Of a DNA stretch of 64,000 nt, positions 1-8,895 are shown piece by piece. The number at the start of each line of letters is the position of its first letter. Within the stretch, counting starts at the first letter, position 1. The translations under genes and the position numbers were made by a program. The stretch covers positions 62,001-126,000 of the forward strand of contig CAILYI010000146.1 of assembly GCA_903838415.1 (NCBI GenBank). The letters are read 5' to 3'. Origin of the DNA: an uncultured Anaerolineae bacterium (GTDB lineage: Bacteria > Chloroflexota > Anaerolineae > Anaerolineales > Villigracilaceae). The notes under the pieces were generated by a model. That model saw only the letters and a program-made list of their open reading frames with translations. It was not told where the DNA came from and ran no database searches.

Positions 1-348
1 GGGCAAAGTCAGATCGTGACGCGGCGAGAAACAGACCACCCGGCAGATGCCACGCTCAGGAAGAGCAACCAGCAAAGGGTGCCCGGAAGCGTGGTTTTCG
101 GTCGATTCGTCCGGCAGCAGCGCGGCGAAATCGTTCTCGAAAACAAAAGTCCCGCTGTAATCGGGGTTGCTTACCCCGCCCGCCCGTTCGTTACGCGGAC
201 AAAGATAACAGGTGGGATCATATTGCGGCAGGGTGGCCGAAGGCGTTTTTTCAACCTGTCCCTGCCAGGGACGCCTGGCGCGATGGGGCGAAACCAGGAC
301 CCATTCACGAGTCAATGGATTAAAACGGCGATGTGGGGAATCGAGCAT
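1..348 (-). CDS. galT: Galactose-1-phosphate uridylyltransferase, N-terminal part
   Basis: The minus-strand frame stays open from an ATG at 348 to the window edge, giving about 116 residues. It reads [20 protein letters not shown] near the start, then a CxxC zinc pair in [25 protein letters not shown], and finally [17 protein letters not shown]. These are the conserved N-terminal blocks of the GalT (HIT superfamily) enzyme of the Leloir pathway, which exchanges UMP between UDP-glucose and galactose-1-phosphate in the cytoplasm. The catalytic HPH motif would lie beyond the window. The gene diverges from the LacI regulator at 492, so both probably share control elements in 349-491. Identification is firm; the C-terminal half is not visible. 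Confidence 0.93.
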   Translation of the reverse strand, partial: MLDSPHRRFNPLTREWVLVSPHRARRPWQGQVEKTPSATLPQYDPTCYLCPRNERAGGVSNPDYSGTFVFENDFAALLPDESTENHASGHPLLVALPERGICRVVCFSPRHDLTLP

Positions 349-400
349 GGCAAATGTCCTATGAAAATATGATTAATGTCAGGATGTTTAAAAATGGTGC

Positions 401-429
401 TTGACAAACGAGATTATACCCTGTAAACT
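401..429 (+). promoter_or_regulatory. Sigma70-type promoter of the LacI/sugar-transporter operon
   Basis: A perfect -35 box TTGACA (401-406) is separated by 17 nt from TAAACT (424-429), a good -10 box. Transcription would begin near 436, inside the tandem palindromes that follow. It points at the lacI-type gene at 492. Confidence 0.72.
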
Positions 430-432
430 AAT

Positions 433-456
433 GTTACCGGTAACGTGACCGGTCAC
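433..456. promoter_or_regulatory. Two abutting LacI-type operators
   Basis: Two perfect 12-bp palindromes lie end to end: GTTACCGGTAAC (433-444) and GTGACCGGTCAC (445-456). They share the core TnACCGGTnA and a central CG, as is usual for LacI/GalR operators. They cover the predicted transcription start, which suggests autorepression by the LacI protein at 492 and possibly control of the divergent galT. That the protein at 492 is the binder is inference from position. Confidence 0.75.
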
Positions 457-491
457 ATTAGACTGAACAACCTAGAAATCAGGGAATCCCG

Positions 492-1505
492 ATGCATCGC
501 TCCCGCCCCACCATCCGAGATGTTGCCCGAGAAGCTGGCGTTTCTCACCAGACTGTCTCGCGCGTCATCAATGAGAGCGCGGATGTACTGCCAGAAACAC
601 GCGCCCGCGTGGAGGCAGCCATCGAGACATTGGGGTTTCGTCCCAGCGCCATTGCCCGCTCCATGGCACACGGACGTACCAATACCCTGGCCTGTATTGC
701 CCCCAACCTTACCGACTACACCCTCGCCAGCGTCATCGAAGGCGCGGAAATTGAAGCCCGACAGAATGGATATTTTCTGCTTTCATCCTCTGCCAATGAC
801 CCGGAGGCTTTTCGAGCCCTGGTAGATGAACTAGTGGGTCATCGCCGCGTGGATGGATTGATCGTCATCAACCCGTACATGGATGAGCGCTATCAGGCCA
901 TCCCGGAAAATTTCCCGGTGGTATTCGTGGGCGCAAAATCCCACGACAAATCGATTTGTTCCGTTTCGCTGGATGATGAAAAAGCTGCTTACGATGCAAC
1001 AAAACACTTAATATCGATCGGGCACCGTCAAATCGCCCTGGTGACAGGGCCGATGGAAGAAGACTGTTCCCGCGACCGCTCAGCTGGCTATGCACGCGCA
1101 TTGGATGAAGCCGGTATTCCGGTTGACCTAACAATGACCATCGAAGGGGATTGGTCAGCGACCTCCGGACAGGATGCCCTGCTCTCTCTGGCAGAACAGG
1201 GGCGACTCCCGAGTGCAATTTTCGCCCAAAACGACCGAATGGCATTGGGCGTATTGCACACGGCTCGTGACATGGGATTGCGCGTGCCAGAGCAGCTCGC
1301 GGTGATTGGCGTCGATGATATGCCGCTTTCTTCATACTTCGACCCGCCACTGACCACCATGCATCAAGATATGCCGCGGATTGGACTGGAAGCGACGCGC
1401 ATGTTACTGAAAGTCATCGACAGGTTAATCGAACAATGCTCTCAGATGAAATTATCAGCCCAGTTAATTATCCGGCAATCAACTTGTAATAAAGGAGGTG
1501 ATTGA
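492..1505 (+). CDS. LacI-family transcriptional regulator
   Basis: This 337-residue protein begins with a LacI helix-turn-helix and hinge (TIRDVAREAGVSHQTVSRVIN, residues about 7-27, then ARSMAHGRTNTLA). It continues into a periplasmic-binding-protein-like ligand domain containing GLIVINPYMDERY and the typical AIFAQNDRMALG and AVIGVDDMPLSSYFDPPLTT blocks. It is a cytoplasmic DNA-binding repressor expected to sense a sugar or sugar phosphate. It is the first gene of a sugar ABC transporter operon and sits just downstream of two palindromic operators, so it most likely controls its own operon. The stop codon at 1503 is about 100 nt before the binding-protein gene. The inducer cannot be told from sequence. 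Confidence 0.93.
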   Translation: MHRSRPTIRDVAREAGVSHQTVSRVINESADVLPETRARVEAAIETLGFRPSAIARSMAHGRTNTLACIAPNLTDYTLASVIEGAEIEARQNGYFLLSSSANDPEAFRALVDELVGHRRVDGLIVINPYMDERYQAIPENFPVVFVGAKSHDKSICSVSLDDEKAAYDATKHLISIGHRQIALVTGPMEEDCSRDRSAGYARALDEAGIPVDLTMTIEGDWSATSGQDALLSLAEQGRLPSAIFAQNDRMALGVLHTARDMGLRVPEQLAVIGVDDMPLSSYFDPPLTTMHQDMPRIGLEATRMLLKVIDRLIEQCSQMKLSAQLIIRQSTCNKGGD

Positions 1506-1605
1506 GCTCCCCAAAAGCAATTACGCCAAATTAGTATTTCCACATCCGTGTATTATCCCGAAGGTTTTTCGGGAAACCTGCATCTATCAAATTTCTGGAG
1601 GAAAG

Positions 1606-3009
1606 ATGAAACACAATTTGTTATGGAAACTGGCTAGCCTGATTCTGATGGTCGCCTTCGTTCTTTCGGCTTGCGGCACCCCCGCTGCACCCGCCACCGA
1701 AGCTCCTGCAGCCCCCGCAGCAACAGAAGCCCCCGCTGCAACCGTAGCTCCTACTGAAGCCCCCGCCGCAGCTCCCGCCGCCGACGTTCCACTACGCTGG
1801 CGCACACGCCCTGACAACAAAGAAGAAATCGCAGTCTATACCGATATCAGCAAAGCCATCGACACCAGCCTCGAAGGTATCACCCTGGCCTACGAACCGG
1901 GCGGCACCGAAGGTGCAAATTACCAGGATCAGTTGAAAACCGAAGTCGCCGCCGGGACTGCCCCGGACGTCTTCTGGATCCCAGGCACCGATATCGCCGA
2001 TTTCGCCACCCGCGGCCTGATCCTGAACCTGGCCCCCCTGGCTGCCAAGACCGAAGGCTTCGACACCAAAGCCTTCTATGCTGGCCCTATGTACCATATG
2101 ACCTTCAATCCCGATAGCGCCAAAAGCGGTGCTGACTCCGGCGCTCTGTGGGGCTTGCCCCGCGATGTTTCGACCTTCGTCCTTTACCTGAACCTGGACC
2201 TGATCAACGAAGCCGGCGCTGCCGATCCTCGTGAACTGGCCAAGCAGGGCAAATGGGACTGGGCCGCTTTCGCCGATGTCGCTTCCAAAACCCGCGCTCT
2301 GGGCTCCGATATCTACGGCTACGGCGCCAGCGCCTGGTGGGGACCCTACGGTGTCTGGCTGAATGCCGCCGGTGGTGGTTTCTACAATGCTGACCGCACC
2401 GCTTGCGCGCTCAACACCCCCGAATCCCTCAAGGGTCTGGAATTCCAGCGCTCCCTGTACCAGGATCTGAAAGTCGCCACGCCTTACGGCGAAGATCCTG
2501 AGCCTCCTTTCCGCGCTGGCAAGGTTGCCATGTTCCAGAACGGTCGTTGGGCCACCCCTGGCGTCCGCACCGTACCCTTCAACTGGGACGTTGTTGAACT
2601 CCCGAATGGCCCCTCCGGCACCCCCGGCAACTGGCTCTTCTGGGGCGCTTATGTCGTCAACGCCAAGACCGCTCACCCCGAAGAAGCTTGGAAGCTCGTT
2701 CAGGCTCTGACCACCGCTGAGAACCAGGGCAAGGTTGCCGCCCTCGGTGCCAACATCCCAAGCCGTGTTAGCCAGGAAGCTCTCGACGCTTTCGTCACCT
2801 TCACCCCGCCCGCCAACAACCAGGCTTTCCTGAACGGTATCGCTGATGCATCCAAGCCAACCGCTGAAGGTCCACTCTGGGCTGGTTCTTGGCCCGAATA
2901 CGACAAAATCATGGGACCCGCCATCCAGGCAGTCCTGACCGGCGGCAAGACCGTCGATGAATTCGGCGCGACCATCTGCGACGAAGCCAACAAAGTTTTC
3001 AAGAAGTAA
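1606..3009 (+). CDS. Sugar ABC transporter substrate-binding lipoprotein
   Basis: The ATG at 1606 follows a GGAGG ribosome site, giving 467 residues. The first 23 residues form a lipoprotein signal with lipobox LSAC (Cys23). A low-complexity Ala/Pro/Thr/Glu linker to about residue 60 would tether the protein to the membrane. The remainder is a family 1 extracellular solute-binding domain (APDVFWIPGTDIADFATRG, WGLPRDVST, GKVAMFQNGRW, LGANIPSR), which captures a sugar or oligosaccharide for the two permeases that follow. The frame is also open upstream of 1606, but only this start gives a signal peptide with a ribosome site. No ATPase gene is in the operon, so a shared MsmX/UgpC-type ATPase is probably used. 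The sugar is unknown. Confidence 0.92.
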   Translation: MKHNLLWKLASLILMVAFVLSACGTPAAPATEAPAAPAATEAPAATVAPTEAPAAAPAADVPLRWRTRPDNKEEIAVYTDISKAIDTSLEGITLAYEPGGTEGANYQDQLKTEVAAGTAPDVFWIPGTDIADFATRGLILNLAPLAAKTEGFDTKAFYAGPMYHMTFNPDSAKSGADSGALWGLPRDVSTFVLYLNLDLINEAGAADPRELAKQGKWDWAAFADVASKTRALGSDIYGYGASAWWGPYGVWLNAAGGGFYNADRTACALNTPESLKGLEFQRSLYQDLKVATPYGEDPEPPFRAGKVAMFQNGRWATPGVRTVPFNWDVVELPNGPSGTPGNWLFWGAYVVNAKTAHPEEAWKLVQALTTAENQGKVAALGANIPSRVSQEALDAFVTFTPPANNQAFLNGIADASKPTAEGPLWAGSWPEYDKIMGPAIQAVLTGGKTVDEFGATICDEANKVFKK

Positions 3010-3024
3010 TTTGTAAAGAAATCA

Positions 3025-3056
3025 ACACGGGCAGGCAGTTCACCGCCTGCCCGTGT
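3025..3056 (+). terminator. Intra-operon hairpin after the binding-protein gene
   Basis: Perfect 12-bp arms ACACGGGCAGGC (3025-3036) and GCCTGCCCGTGT (3045-3056) are separated by 8 nt and followed by only a short T-rich stretch. Its place between binding protein and permeases fits a partial terminator or mRNA-stabilising stem that raises binding-protein expression relative to the permeases. Confidence 0.7.
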
Positions 3057-3101
3057 TTGTAAAATAAACCAAAATTCCGTCTGCAATACGGAGAAGTAAT
3101 T

Positions 3102-4784
3102 ATGACTGAGATGTCTGATCGCTCGAGCACAACTGCTGCAAGTCAAAATGTACTTGTAATAAATCTTCTGACCGGGTGGCGCGTTCTCTTCAGCCTACTG
3201 GCCGTGGGCGGTGCATTAGCCCCCTGGATCGGCCTGCTACCTGATATACGACTCTGGCAGGGGGTACTCTTATCGGTTGTGCTGGGTCTATCAGCCATTT
3301 TCAGCCTTCTTGCAGCCTTGGATATCGCCAAACGCGAACATCGCGGCAGAACGATTTCCCTCATTATCGACTACCTGGGGCTGGTGGCAAGTATCGTCCT
3401 TCTGCTGCAATTCGGCGGTGTTTTTATCGGGATCGATGCGCTGGCTGAAAACTTTGGCGCGGGTGCCCCATCTTTGGGCATTCTCTTTGCCGGTTATATG
3501 GTCGGTGCTGCAGGGGATTATTTCCAAAGCGGCGCTTCCACAGAGAAGATTCTCCGCCAGATCGGCAAATGGATCATGATTGCCGGTGCCGTTTTCTTCT
3601 TCTTCGCGGTCAATGCAATCGATGGCATCATTGCAATCGTCACCAATCTGGCTTCGCCAATGGGCGTCATCAGTGTTGTGGGGTTGGTTATCTTTGGACT
3701 AGCCCTATGGGGCATGTGGCGCGCTCCCACGGCGCTGGCGCTGAAATCCAAGACATCCCATGAGCAGATGCTAAACGGCTGGCTGTTCCTCTCCCCAAAC
3801 CTGCTCGGCTTCCTGATCTTCTTTGCCGGGCCTCTGCTGCTCTCGTTCTACTTCTCGTTCACAGATTCAGATGCTTTCAATACTCCAAAATGGATTGGGC
3901 TGGACAACTACGCCAAAATCATCAACGTCACGATCAAGCCTCTGGCTACCCCCTCCCAATTAGCCAAAGAAGTGCTGGATATTACGACCTATGATGAAGT
4001 GGGACGACTGATCTTGGGCGGCGGCGGACTGGTTTTTGGCGCAGAAGATAAATTGTTCTGGCTGGCGTTAAAAAACACCCTCGTTTATGCCTTATTCGCA
4101 GTACCATTGAGCGTTATTCCGGCTCTCGTATTGGCAAACGTACTCAATAGTAAGCTACCCGGCATGAAGTTCTTCCGTGCCGTCTACTTCATCCCCAGCA
4201 TCGCCGCCATCGTCGGCATATCCCTTGTCTGGCAGTGGCTCTATAACGCGACGATCGGTTACATCAACTATTTCATCACGCTCGGAATCCAGTTCTGGAA
4301 TGCGTTGTTCAACGCCGGAGTAATGGATCCCAAAATCAACTGGGTTTCGGATGAAAAGACTGCGCTCCTGGCAATTATCATCATCGCCGCCTGGCAAACC
4401 ATGGGCTTCAACACCGTGCTCTTCCTGGCTGGTCTGGTCAACATCCCCGGCGAGCTGTATGAAGCCGCCACGATGGATGGAGCCGGAGCATGGGACAAGT
4501 TCTGGCGTATTACGCTCCCTATGCTGGCTCCCACAACCTTTTATGTGGTTTCAACCACCACCATCCAGGCCATGCAGGTTTTTGAGCAGGTATTCATCCT
4601 AATGAACCCGCCCGAAGGCCCAAACAACTCAACCATCACCCTGGTTTTGTATCTATATCGCAGCGGTTTCCAGAATTTCAAACAGGGTTACGCTTCGGCG
4701 CTCGCTTGGGTTCTGTTCATCGTGATCTTTGGGCTGACTCTGATTCAGTTTCAGAACCAGCGCAAAAGCAGCCTTTACGAATAA
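3102..4784 (+). CDS. Sugar ABC transporter permease, MalF type, with N-terminal membrane extension
   Basis: This is a 560-residue inner-membrane protein. The conserved permease core starts near residue 223 (LNGWLFLSPNLLGFLIFFAGP) and contains the EAA loop that contacts the ATPase (LYEAATMDGAGAWDKFWRITLP, about residues 450-472). Before it lie about 220 extra residues with several hydrophobic segments, such as VLLLQFGGVFIGIDAL and IMIAGAVFFFFAV, so the protein is far longer than the usual 290-330 residues of this family. A GGAGAAG site precedes the ATG. The gene sits between the binding protein and the MalG-type permease, 13 nt from the latter. Family assignment is firm; the role of the extension is unknown. 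Confidence 0.92.
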   Translation: MTEMSDRSSTTAASQNVLVINLLTGWRVLFSLLAVGGALAPWIGLLPDIRLWQGVLLSVVLGLSAIFSLLAALDIAKREHRGRTISLIIDYLGLVASIVLLLQFGGVFIGIDALAENFGAGAPSLGILFAGYMVGAAGDYFQSGASTEKILRQIGKWIMIAGAVFFFFAVNAIDGIIAIVTNLASPMGVISVVGLVIFGLALWGMWRAPTALALKSKTSHEQMLNGWLFLSPNLLGFLIFFAGPLLLSFYFSFTDSDAFNTPKWIGLDNYAKIINVTIKPLATPSQLAKEVLDITTYDEVGRLILGGGGLVFGAEDKLFWLALKNTLVYALFAVPLSVIPALVLANVLNSKLPGMKFFRAVYFIPSIAAIVGISLVWQWLYNATIGYINYFITLGIQFWNALFNAGVMDPKINWVSDEKTALLAIIIIAAWQTMGFNTVLFLAGLVNIPGELYEAATMDGAGAWDKFWRITLPMLAPTTFYVVSTTTIQAMQVFEQVFILMNPPEGPNNSTITLVLYLYRSGFQNFKQGYASALAWVLFIVIFGLTLIQFQNQRKSSLYE

Positions 4785-4797
4785 CCGGAGGCCCGCC

Positions 4798-6018
4798 ATG
4801 AATCTCAAGTCTTATCGTCTCATGCGCTTTTTGAGCAACTTGATCGTGTATGTCGTGCTAACGTTCTTCGCGTTAGTGATGATTTTCCCGTTCCTGTATA
4901 TGATTACTACCTCCCTGAAACTCCCGGCGGATACCTTCCGCTACCCGCCACGGATGCTGCCTCGCGACCCTGCGACGGTGACGGTCGCAGGCTTCAAGGC
5001 CCCGCTACCTCTCTATTATGTCGAAGTCAACGGCCAGAAGATGGAATATGCCCTCGCCAAAAGTAATATCAAGGTGGGAAAGTATGCCGATCCGAACAAA
5101 CCCACCGTCACGGTGGAACGCAACCTGGTGGATGTCAAGCCCACAGGCGGTACAGACGCCCAAAAGACGGTACAAGTCAACGGGAAAGAGGAAAAACTTT
5201 TCGATGTGGACGTGGATGGCAAAGTCACCCCCATGTACCTGGTCAGCCAGACCACTGTCGGTGAGTTTATCGACCCGAAGAACCCGGCTACCAAGGCGTA
5301 TCAGAACGTGCGCCTAAGCGTGCCAGTGGAAAGCGTCCAACTGCACCCGGAAAATTACACCAACGTCATCGAACTGAATAACATGGCCCGAGCCCTCGGC
5401 AACACAGCGCTGGTTACCATCCTCGTGGTCATCGGCACGCTGACCACCTCGGTCATCGGCGGCTACTCCTTCGCCCGTCTCAAATTCCCCGGACGTGACA
5501 CGGTTTTCGTCTTCTATCTGGGAACGATCATGATCCCCTTCGTAATGCTAATCGTCCCGCTCTACCAATTGATGGTGCTGATTGGTTGGACCGACCGTCT
5601 GGCGGCACTGATCGTCCCCTGGATATTCTCCGCATATGGCACCTTCCTGATGCGCCAGCACTTCGTCACATTCCCCAAAGAAATCGAAGAAGCCGCGTTG
5701 ATCGATGGCGCTTCTCGCATGCAAATCCTGACCAAGATCATCGTCCCAGCCAGCATCCCAGCGCTGGCGACTCAGGCCACCTTTACTTTTCTATATGCTT
5801 GGAATTCCTTCCTTTGGCCGCTGGTCATCATCAACGTCGGCAATGAAAAGAACCATGTGCTGACACTGGCCCTAAACGTGCTGCGCGGACGCGCCTCAGA
5901 TACGCCCAACCTGATTCTGGCAGGCGCAGCCATCGCCATTCTCCCACCCCTGATTGTCTTCATTCTCGGACAGCGATTCTTTGTTGAGAGTGTCACCAGC
6001 AGCGGGGTCAAAGGCTAA
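4798..6018 (+). CDS. Sugar ABC transporter permease, MalG type, with large loop insertion
   Basis: The protein has 406 residues. After a first membrane segment (about residues 18-45) comes a hydrophilic stretch of about 130 residues, probably extracytoplasmic. It is rich in Val, Thr and Lys (for example VERNLVDVKPTGGTDAQKTV) and lies before the remaining membrane helices. The canonical core follows (ALGNTALVTILVVIGTLTTSVIGGYSFARLKFPG), with the EAA loop EIEEAALIDGASRMQILTKI near residues 293-312. It pairs with the preceding MalF-type subunit. The long insertion is unusual, since typical MalG proteins have about 280 residues. It might contact the binding protein, but that is conjecture. Confidence 0.92.
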   Translation: MNLKSYRLMRFLSNLIVYVVLTFFALVMIFPFLYMITTSLKLPADTFRYPPRMLPRDPATVTVAGFKAPLPLYYVEVNGQKMEYALAKSNIKVGKYADPNKPTVTVERNLVDVKPTGGTDAQKTVQVNGKEEKLFDVDVDGKVTPMYLVSQTTVGEFIDPKNPATKAYQNVRLSVPVESVQLHPENYTNVIELNNMARALGNTALVTILVVIGTLTTSVIGGYSFARLKFPGRDTVFVFYLGTIMIPFVMLIVPLYQLMVLIGWTDRLAALIVPWIFSAYGTFLMRQHFVTFPKEIEEAALIDGASRMQILTKIIVPASIPALATQATFTFLYAWNSFLWPLVIINVGNEKNHVLTLALNVLRGRASDTPNLILAGAAIAILPPLIVFILGQRFFVESVTSSGVKG

Positions 6019-6037
6019 GGCAGATACTTTTGGTAAC

Positions 6038-6073
6038 AAACCGCCAGCCGGAAAACACTCCGGCTGGCGGTTT
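6038..6073 (+). terminator. Strong hairpin after the permease genes
   Basis: A perfect 15-bp stem is formed by 6038-6052 and 6059-6073 (core CCGCCAGCCGG / CCGGCTGGCGG) with a 6-nt loop and a short T run. It lies between the MalG-type gene and the UroD-family gene, so it should terminate or attenuate transcription before the last two genes. Confidence 0.8.
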
Positions 6074-6099
6074 CAAGAAAAGCTCTCACCGAAAATCAT

Positions 6100-7191
6100 A
6101 TGATTAAATTCAAACCCGACCTCGAAAAAACTATGAGGCGCATGGATGCCTTTTGGGAACGCTCGGTCCTTGACCAGCCTGTGACCCAATTTACCTTGAA
6201 TAAACCCGCATCCGAGCAGGTTCCGCTCCCAGAGTCACGTCACGCCTCCACTGCCGAACGCTGGCTGGATGTGGACTATCAATCCCAGCTGGCCGATGCC
6301 CAGCTTGCAAACCGCCTGTTCCTGGGTGACAGTCTCCCCGTCGCCTTTCCCAACCTCGGCCCCGAAGTTTTGGCCGCTTTCTACGGCGCTCAACTCAATT
6401 TTGGCGATTATGGAACCAGTTGGAGCGAACCCATTTTGAAAGACTGGACGATGGTCGAGGAAATCGTTCTGAACTGGTACAATTTCCATTTCCGCAAGCT
6501 GGAAGAACTGACCAACGCGATGCTGGCGCTTGGCAAAGATAAATATATCGTCGGCATGCCCGACTGGCACCCCGGCGGCGATCTGATTGCCGCGCTGCGC
6601 AACCCACAGGATCTGGCACTCGATTTGATCGAACGCCCTGATCAAGTCAAGGCCCTGCTGCAACGGGTGCAACCTGATTATTATAAGGTTTACGATTTTT
6701 GGTACAAAAAACTACAACAGGCTGGTCAGCCAATAACCAGTTGGCTGGATTTGGCGAGTTATTCGAAATACTACATTCCTTCCAATGATTTCGCGGCACT
6801 GATCAGTCCCAAGATGTATCGCGAATTTTTCCTGTCAGGGATTATCGAAGAATGCCGCTTCCTTGACCGTTCCATCTACCACCTTGATGGCCCCGGCGCA
6901 CTCCGCCACCTCGACACAATTCTCGAAATCCCGGAACTGGATGCTGTTCAATGGGTGCCAGGCGCGGGCCGTGAAGTCTTCTCGAGGTGGGTCCAGGTTT
7001 ATCAGAAAATCCAGGCGGCCGGGAAAGGAATCATCGTCTACTGTGAAGTCGGCGATCTGGAATTGGTCATGCGGACTCTCAATCCGCGCGGCCTGGCCCT
7101 CGCCATCAGCGGCGTACCCGACCTTGAAACGGGAGAAAATATCATCTCCAGGTTGGGAAAATGGACGCGGGAAGAAACGTCAACACAGTAA
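6100..7191 (+). CDS. Uroporphyrinogen decarboxylase (URO-D) family protein
   Basis: This 363-residue cytoplasmic protein resembles the URO-D/methyltransferase superfamily (TIM barrel) rather than true HemE. It shows YHLDGPGALRHLDTILEIPELDAVQWVPGAG in the C-terminal half and GMPDWHPGGDLIAALRNPQDLALDLIERPDQV in the middle. Family members include heme-biosynthetic decarboxylases and cobalamin:coenzyme-M-type methyltransferases. Divergent copies are also found beside sugar transporters, and their reaction is not known to me. Here it sits between a sugar ABC transporter and a GT-B-like protein, after a terminator-like stem. No strong ribosome site is visible before 6100. Family call is good, function open. 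Confidence 0.8.
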   Translation: MIKFKPDLEKTMRRMDAFWERSVLDQPVTQFTLNKPASEQVPLPESRHASTAERWLDVDYQSQLADAQLANRLFLGDSLPVAFPNLGPEVLAAFYGAQLNFGDYGTSWSEPILKDWTMVEEIVLNWYNFHFRKLEELTNAMLALGKDKYIVGMPDWHPGGDLIAALRNPQDLALDLIERPDQVKALLQRVQPDYYKVYDFWYKKLQQAGQPITSWLDLASYSKYYIPSNDFAALISPKMYREFFLSGIIEECRFLDRSIYHLDGPGALRHLDTILEIPELDAVQWVPGAGREVFSRWVQVYQKIQAAGKGIIVYCEVGDLELVMRTLNPRGLALAISGVPDLETGENIISRLGKWTREETSTQ

Positions 7192-7280
7192 AATCCAGCG
7201 CAATCCGCTGTAAAAAATTCGCCAAATTTGCAAAATTAAAGGCAGAATAGCAATCATATCTTTCTCAGGAGAATTTTTCG

Positions 7281-8804
7281 ATGAAAAAAGTCAACGGCCG
7301 CTACGAAGTGTACGGAAACGCCATTACCGAAACGCAAACCCGCGCGGCGGATCAATGGAAAGAGAAACTCGCCAAACAATTCAATTACGATCCGAACGAA
7401 ACCTATAATTTGAGCGTCAAAGACCACCCCTATGGCGGCGGGATTTTCGGGCTGAAAGAAATAGTCCGTGACGGCAACGGCACGCCGTTGAACAAAGAAA
7501 ACGGCGTCATCGTCAGCACCATCCGCATGGGCTTTGGTCATTACCGCATTGCGATGGCAGGCGTCTCGGCCGCCAAAGCGATGGGTTTCACACCTTATTG
7601 GCTGGACTTGCTCTCCACACCCGGCATCACGACTGACGTGATTAACTGGTGCAACAGCAACTACAGCAAATACTCGCGCATCTCGCAGCGCTACCCCTGG
7701 TTTGATAAATACGTCTGGGAAAGTCTGACCACCGGCGAACCATCGCTGCCCGGACTGAACACCCTGTTCAACAACTGGATTGTGACCTGGCCCTGGCGCT
7801 TCCTCAAAACCGAAGTCAAAGACTATAAGATGAGTGAGTTGTTCAAGAACCTGTACGGCACACTCCCCGCTGATATGCCGATCCTGACCTCGCATATGTG
7901 GAATTGCATGGGCGCGGTGGCAGGCGGGATGAGCAACGTGGTCGATATGATGTTCGATAACTGGCCGATGGCCTTCCAGTTGACCGAAGGCGCCAAGCAC
8001 GCTGTCCAATCGCCCTCCGGTTATTACGGTTTCCGCGCCATGCGTGGCTTTGACGACAAAAACAGCATCATGAAGCCCACCCCCTCAGACGCGCTGTTCT
8101 ACACCGGTCACCACGTTGACCACGAACTGGTCGAGAATATTGAAGTCGATTGCGAGGCTCGTCTGCGCCGTATGAAGGCCAAAGAGCCGCGCCGCTTCAT
8201 GGTCACGATGGGTGGGGCCGGGGCGCAGCGCGAACTGTTCAAAGCGATCATCGAACACGCCCTGCCACTCGTCCAGAAAGAAAAAATCGCCCTGTTCATC
8301 AACCTGGGCGACCACAAAAACAACTGGGAATGGCTGCAAGGCGAACTGGCCCAGCACAAGGACCTGATTAACACCCACTTCACCTGGGAAGACACCCGCG
8401 CCTTCACCGACAGCATCCGCGACACGCCCGCCCACGGCCTGCATGTTTTCCTGCACGATAACACCTTCCACGCCGTTTACGCCACCAACTACCTGATGCG
8501 CGTCATGGACGTGATGATCACCAAACCGTCCGAGCTGGCTTTTTACCCCATCCCCAAAATCTTCAACGCCCGCGTTGGCGGCCATGAAATGTGGGGCGCC
8601 ATCCGCGGCGCAGAGATTGGCGACAGCACCGTCGAAACCCGCACCATCCCACAGACTTTGCAAGCCATTGACTTGATGACCGACGAAGACGACCTGTTGA
8701 CTCTGTTCTGCGACCAAATTGTCAAGAACAAGAGCATTGGCATCTATGACGGCGCTTACAAGAGCGTCGAACTCGCCACCGGTAAAAAATTCGTGCGCAA
8801 TTAA
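7281..8804 (+). CDS. Uncharacterised protein with GT-B glycosyltransferase-like features
   Basis: This 507-residue soluble protein follows an AGGAG ribosome site. I do not recognise an assigned function. Residues about 75-100 read GVIVSTIRMGFGHYRIAMAGV, resembling the GxGH-type N-terminal loop of MurG and diacylglycerol glucosyltransferases. A later MVTMGGAGAQRELFKAIIEHAL block, followed by VMDVMITKPSELAFYPIPKI, resembles the second nucleotide-sugar-binding half (a GGSxGA-like loop, then a KPSE-like donor loop). A GT-B fold acting on an activated sugar is therefore plausible but unproven. It is the last gene before a strong terminator and probably belongs with the upstream sugar-uptake and URO-D genes. 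Confidence 0.6.
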   Translation: MKKVNGRYEVYGNAITETQTRAADQWKEKLAKQFNYDPNETYNLSVKDHPYGGGIFGLKEIVRDGNGTPLNKENGVIVSTIRMGFGHYRIAMAGVSAAKAMGFTPYWLDLLSTPGITTDVINWCNSNYSKYSRISQRYPWFDKYVWESLTTGEPSLPGLNTLFNNWIVTWPWRFLKTEVKDYKMSELFKNLYGTLPADMPILTSHMWNCMGAVAGGMSNVVDMMFDNWPMAFQLTEGAKHAVQSPSGYYGFRAMRGFDDKNSIMKPTPSDALFYTGHHVDHELVENIEVDCEARLRRMKAKEPRRFMVTMGGAGAQRELFKAIIEHALPLVQKEKIALFINLGDHKNNWEWLQGELAQHKDLINTHFTWEDTRAFTDSIRDTPAHGLHVFLHDNTFHAVYATNYLMRVMDVMITKPSELAFYPIPKIFNARVGGHEMWGAIRGAEIGDSTVETRTIPQTLQAIDLMTDEDDLLTLFCDQIVKNKSIGIYDGAYKSVELATGKKFVRN

Positions 8805-8842
8805 CGATTGGGCACGAATAGCAGGGAAAGATCAAAAGTAAT

Positions 8843-8879
8843 AAAAAAGGCCTTCGGCAAAATGCTGGAGGCCTTTTTT
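8843..8879. terminator. Bidirectional rho-independent terminator
   Basis: Arms AAAAAAGGCCT (8843-8853) and AGGCCTTTTTT (8869-8879) are perfectly complementary, with a further inner pairing CGGCA/TGCTG. A-tract and T-tract flank the stem, so it can act in both directions. It separates the converging genes ending at 8804 (+) and 8896 (-). Confidence 0.92.
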
Positions 8880-8895
8880 ATCGCCAAAAATTATC

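Noticed and set aside
16-372. Plus-strand open frame of 118 codons at the window start
   Set aside because: The opposite strand encodes conserved GalT sequence across the same bases; the plus frame shows no family resemblance.
1498-1605. Upstream in-frame extension of the sugar-binding lipoprotein
   Set aside because: The extension overlaps the end of lacI and would hide the lipoprotein signal; the GGAGG site and lipobox support the start at 1606.
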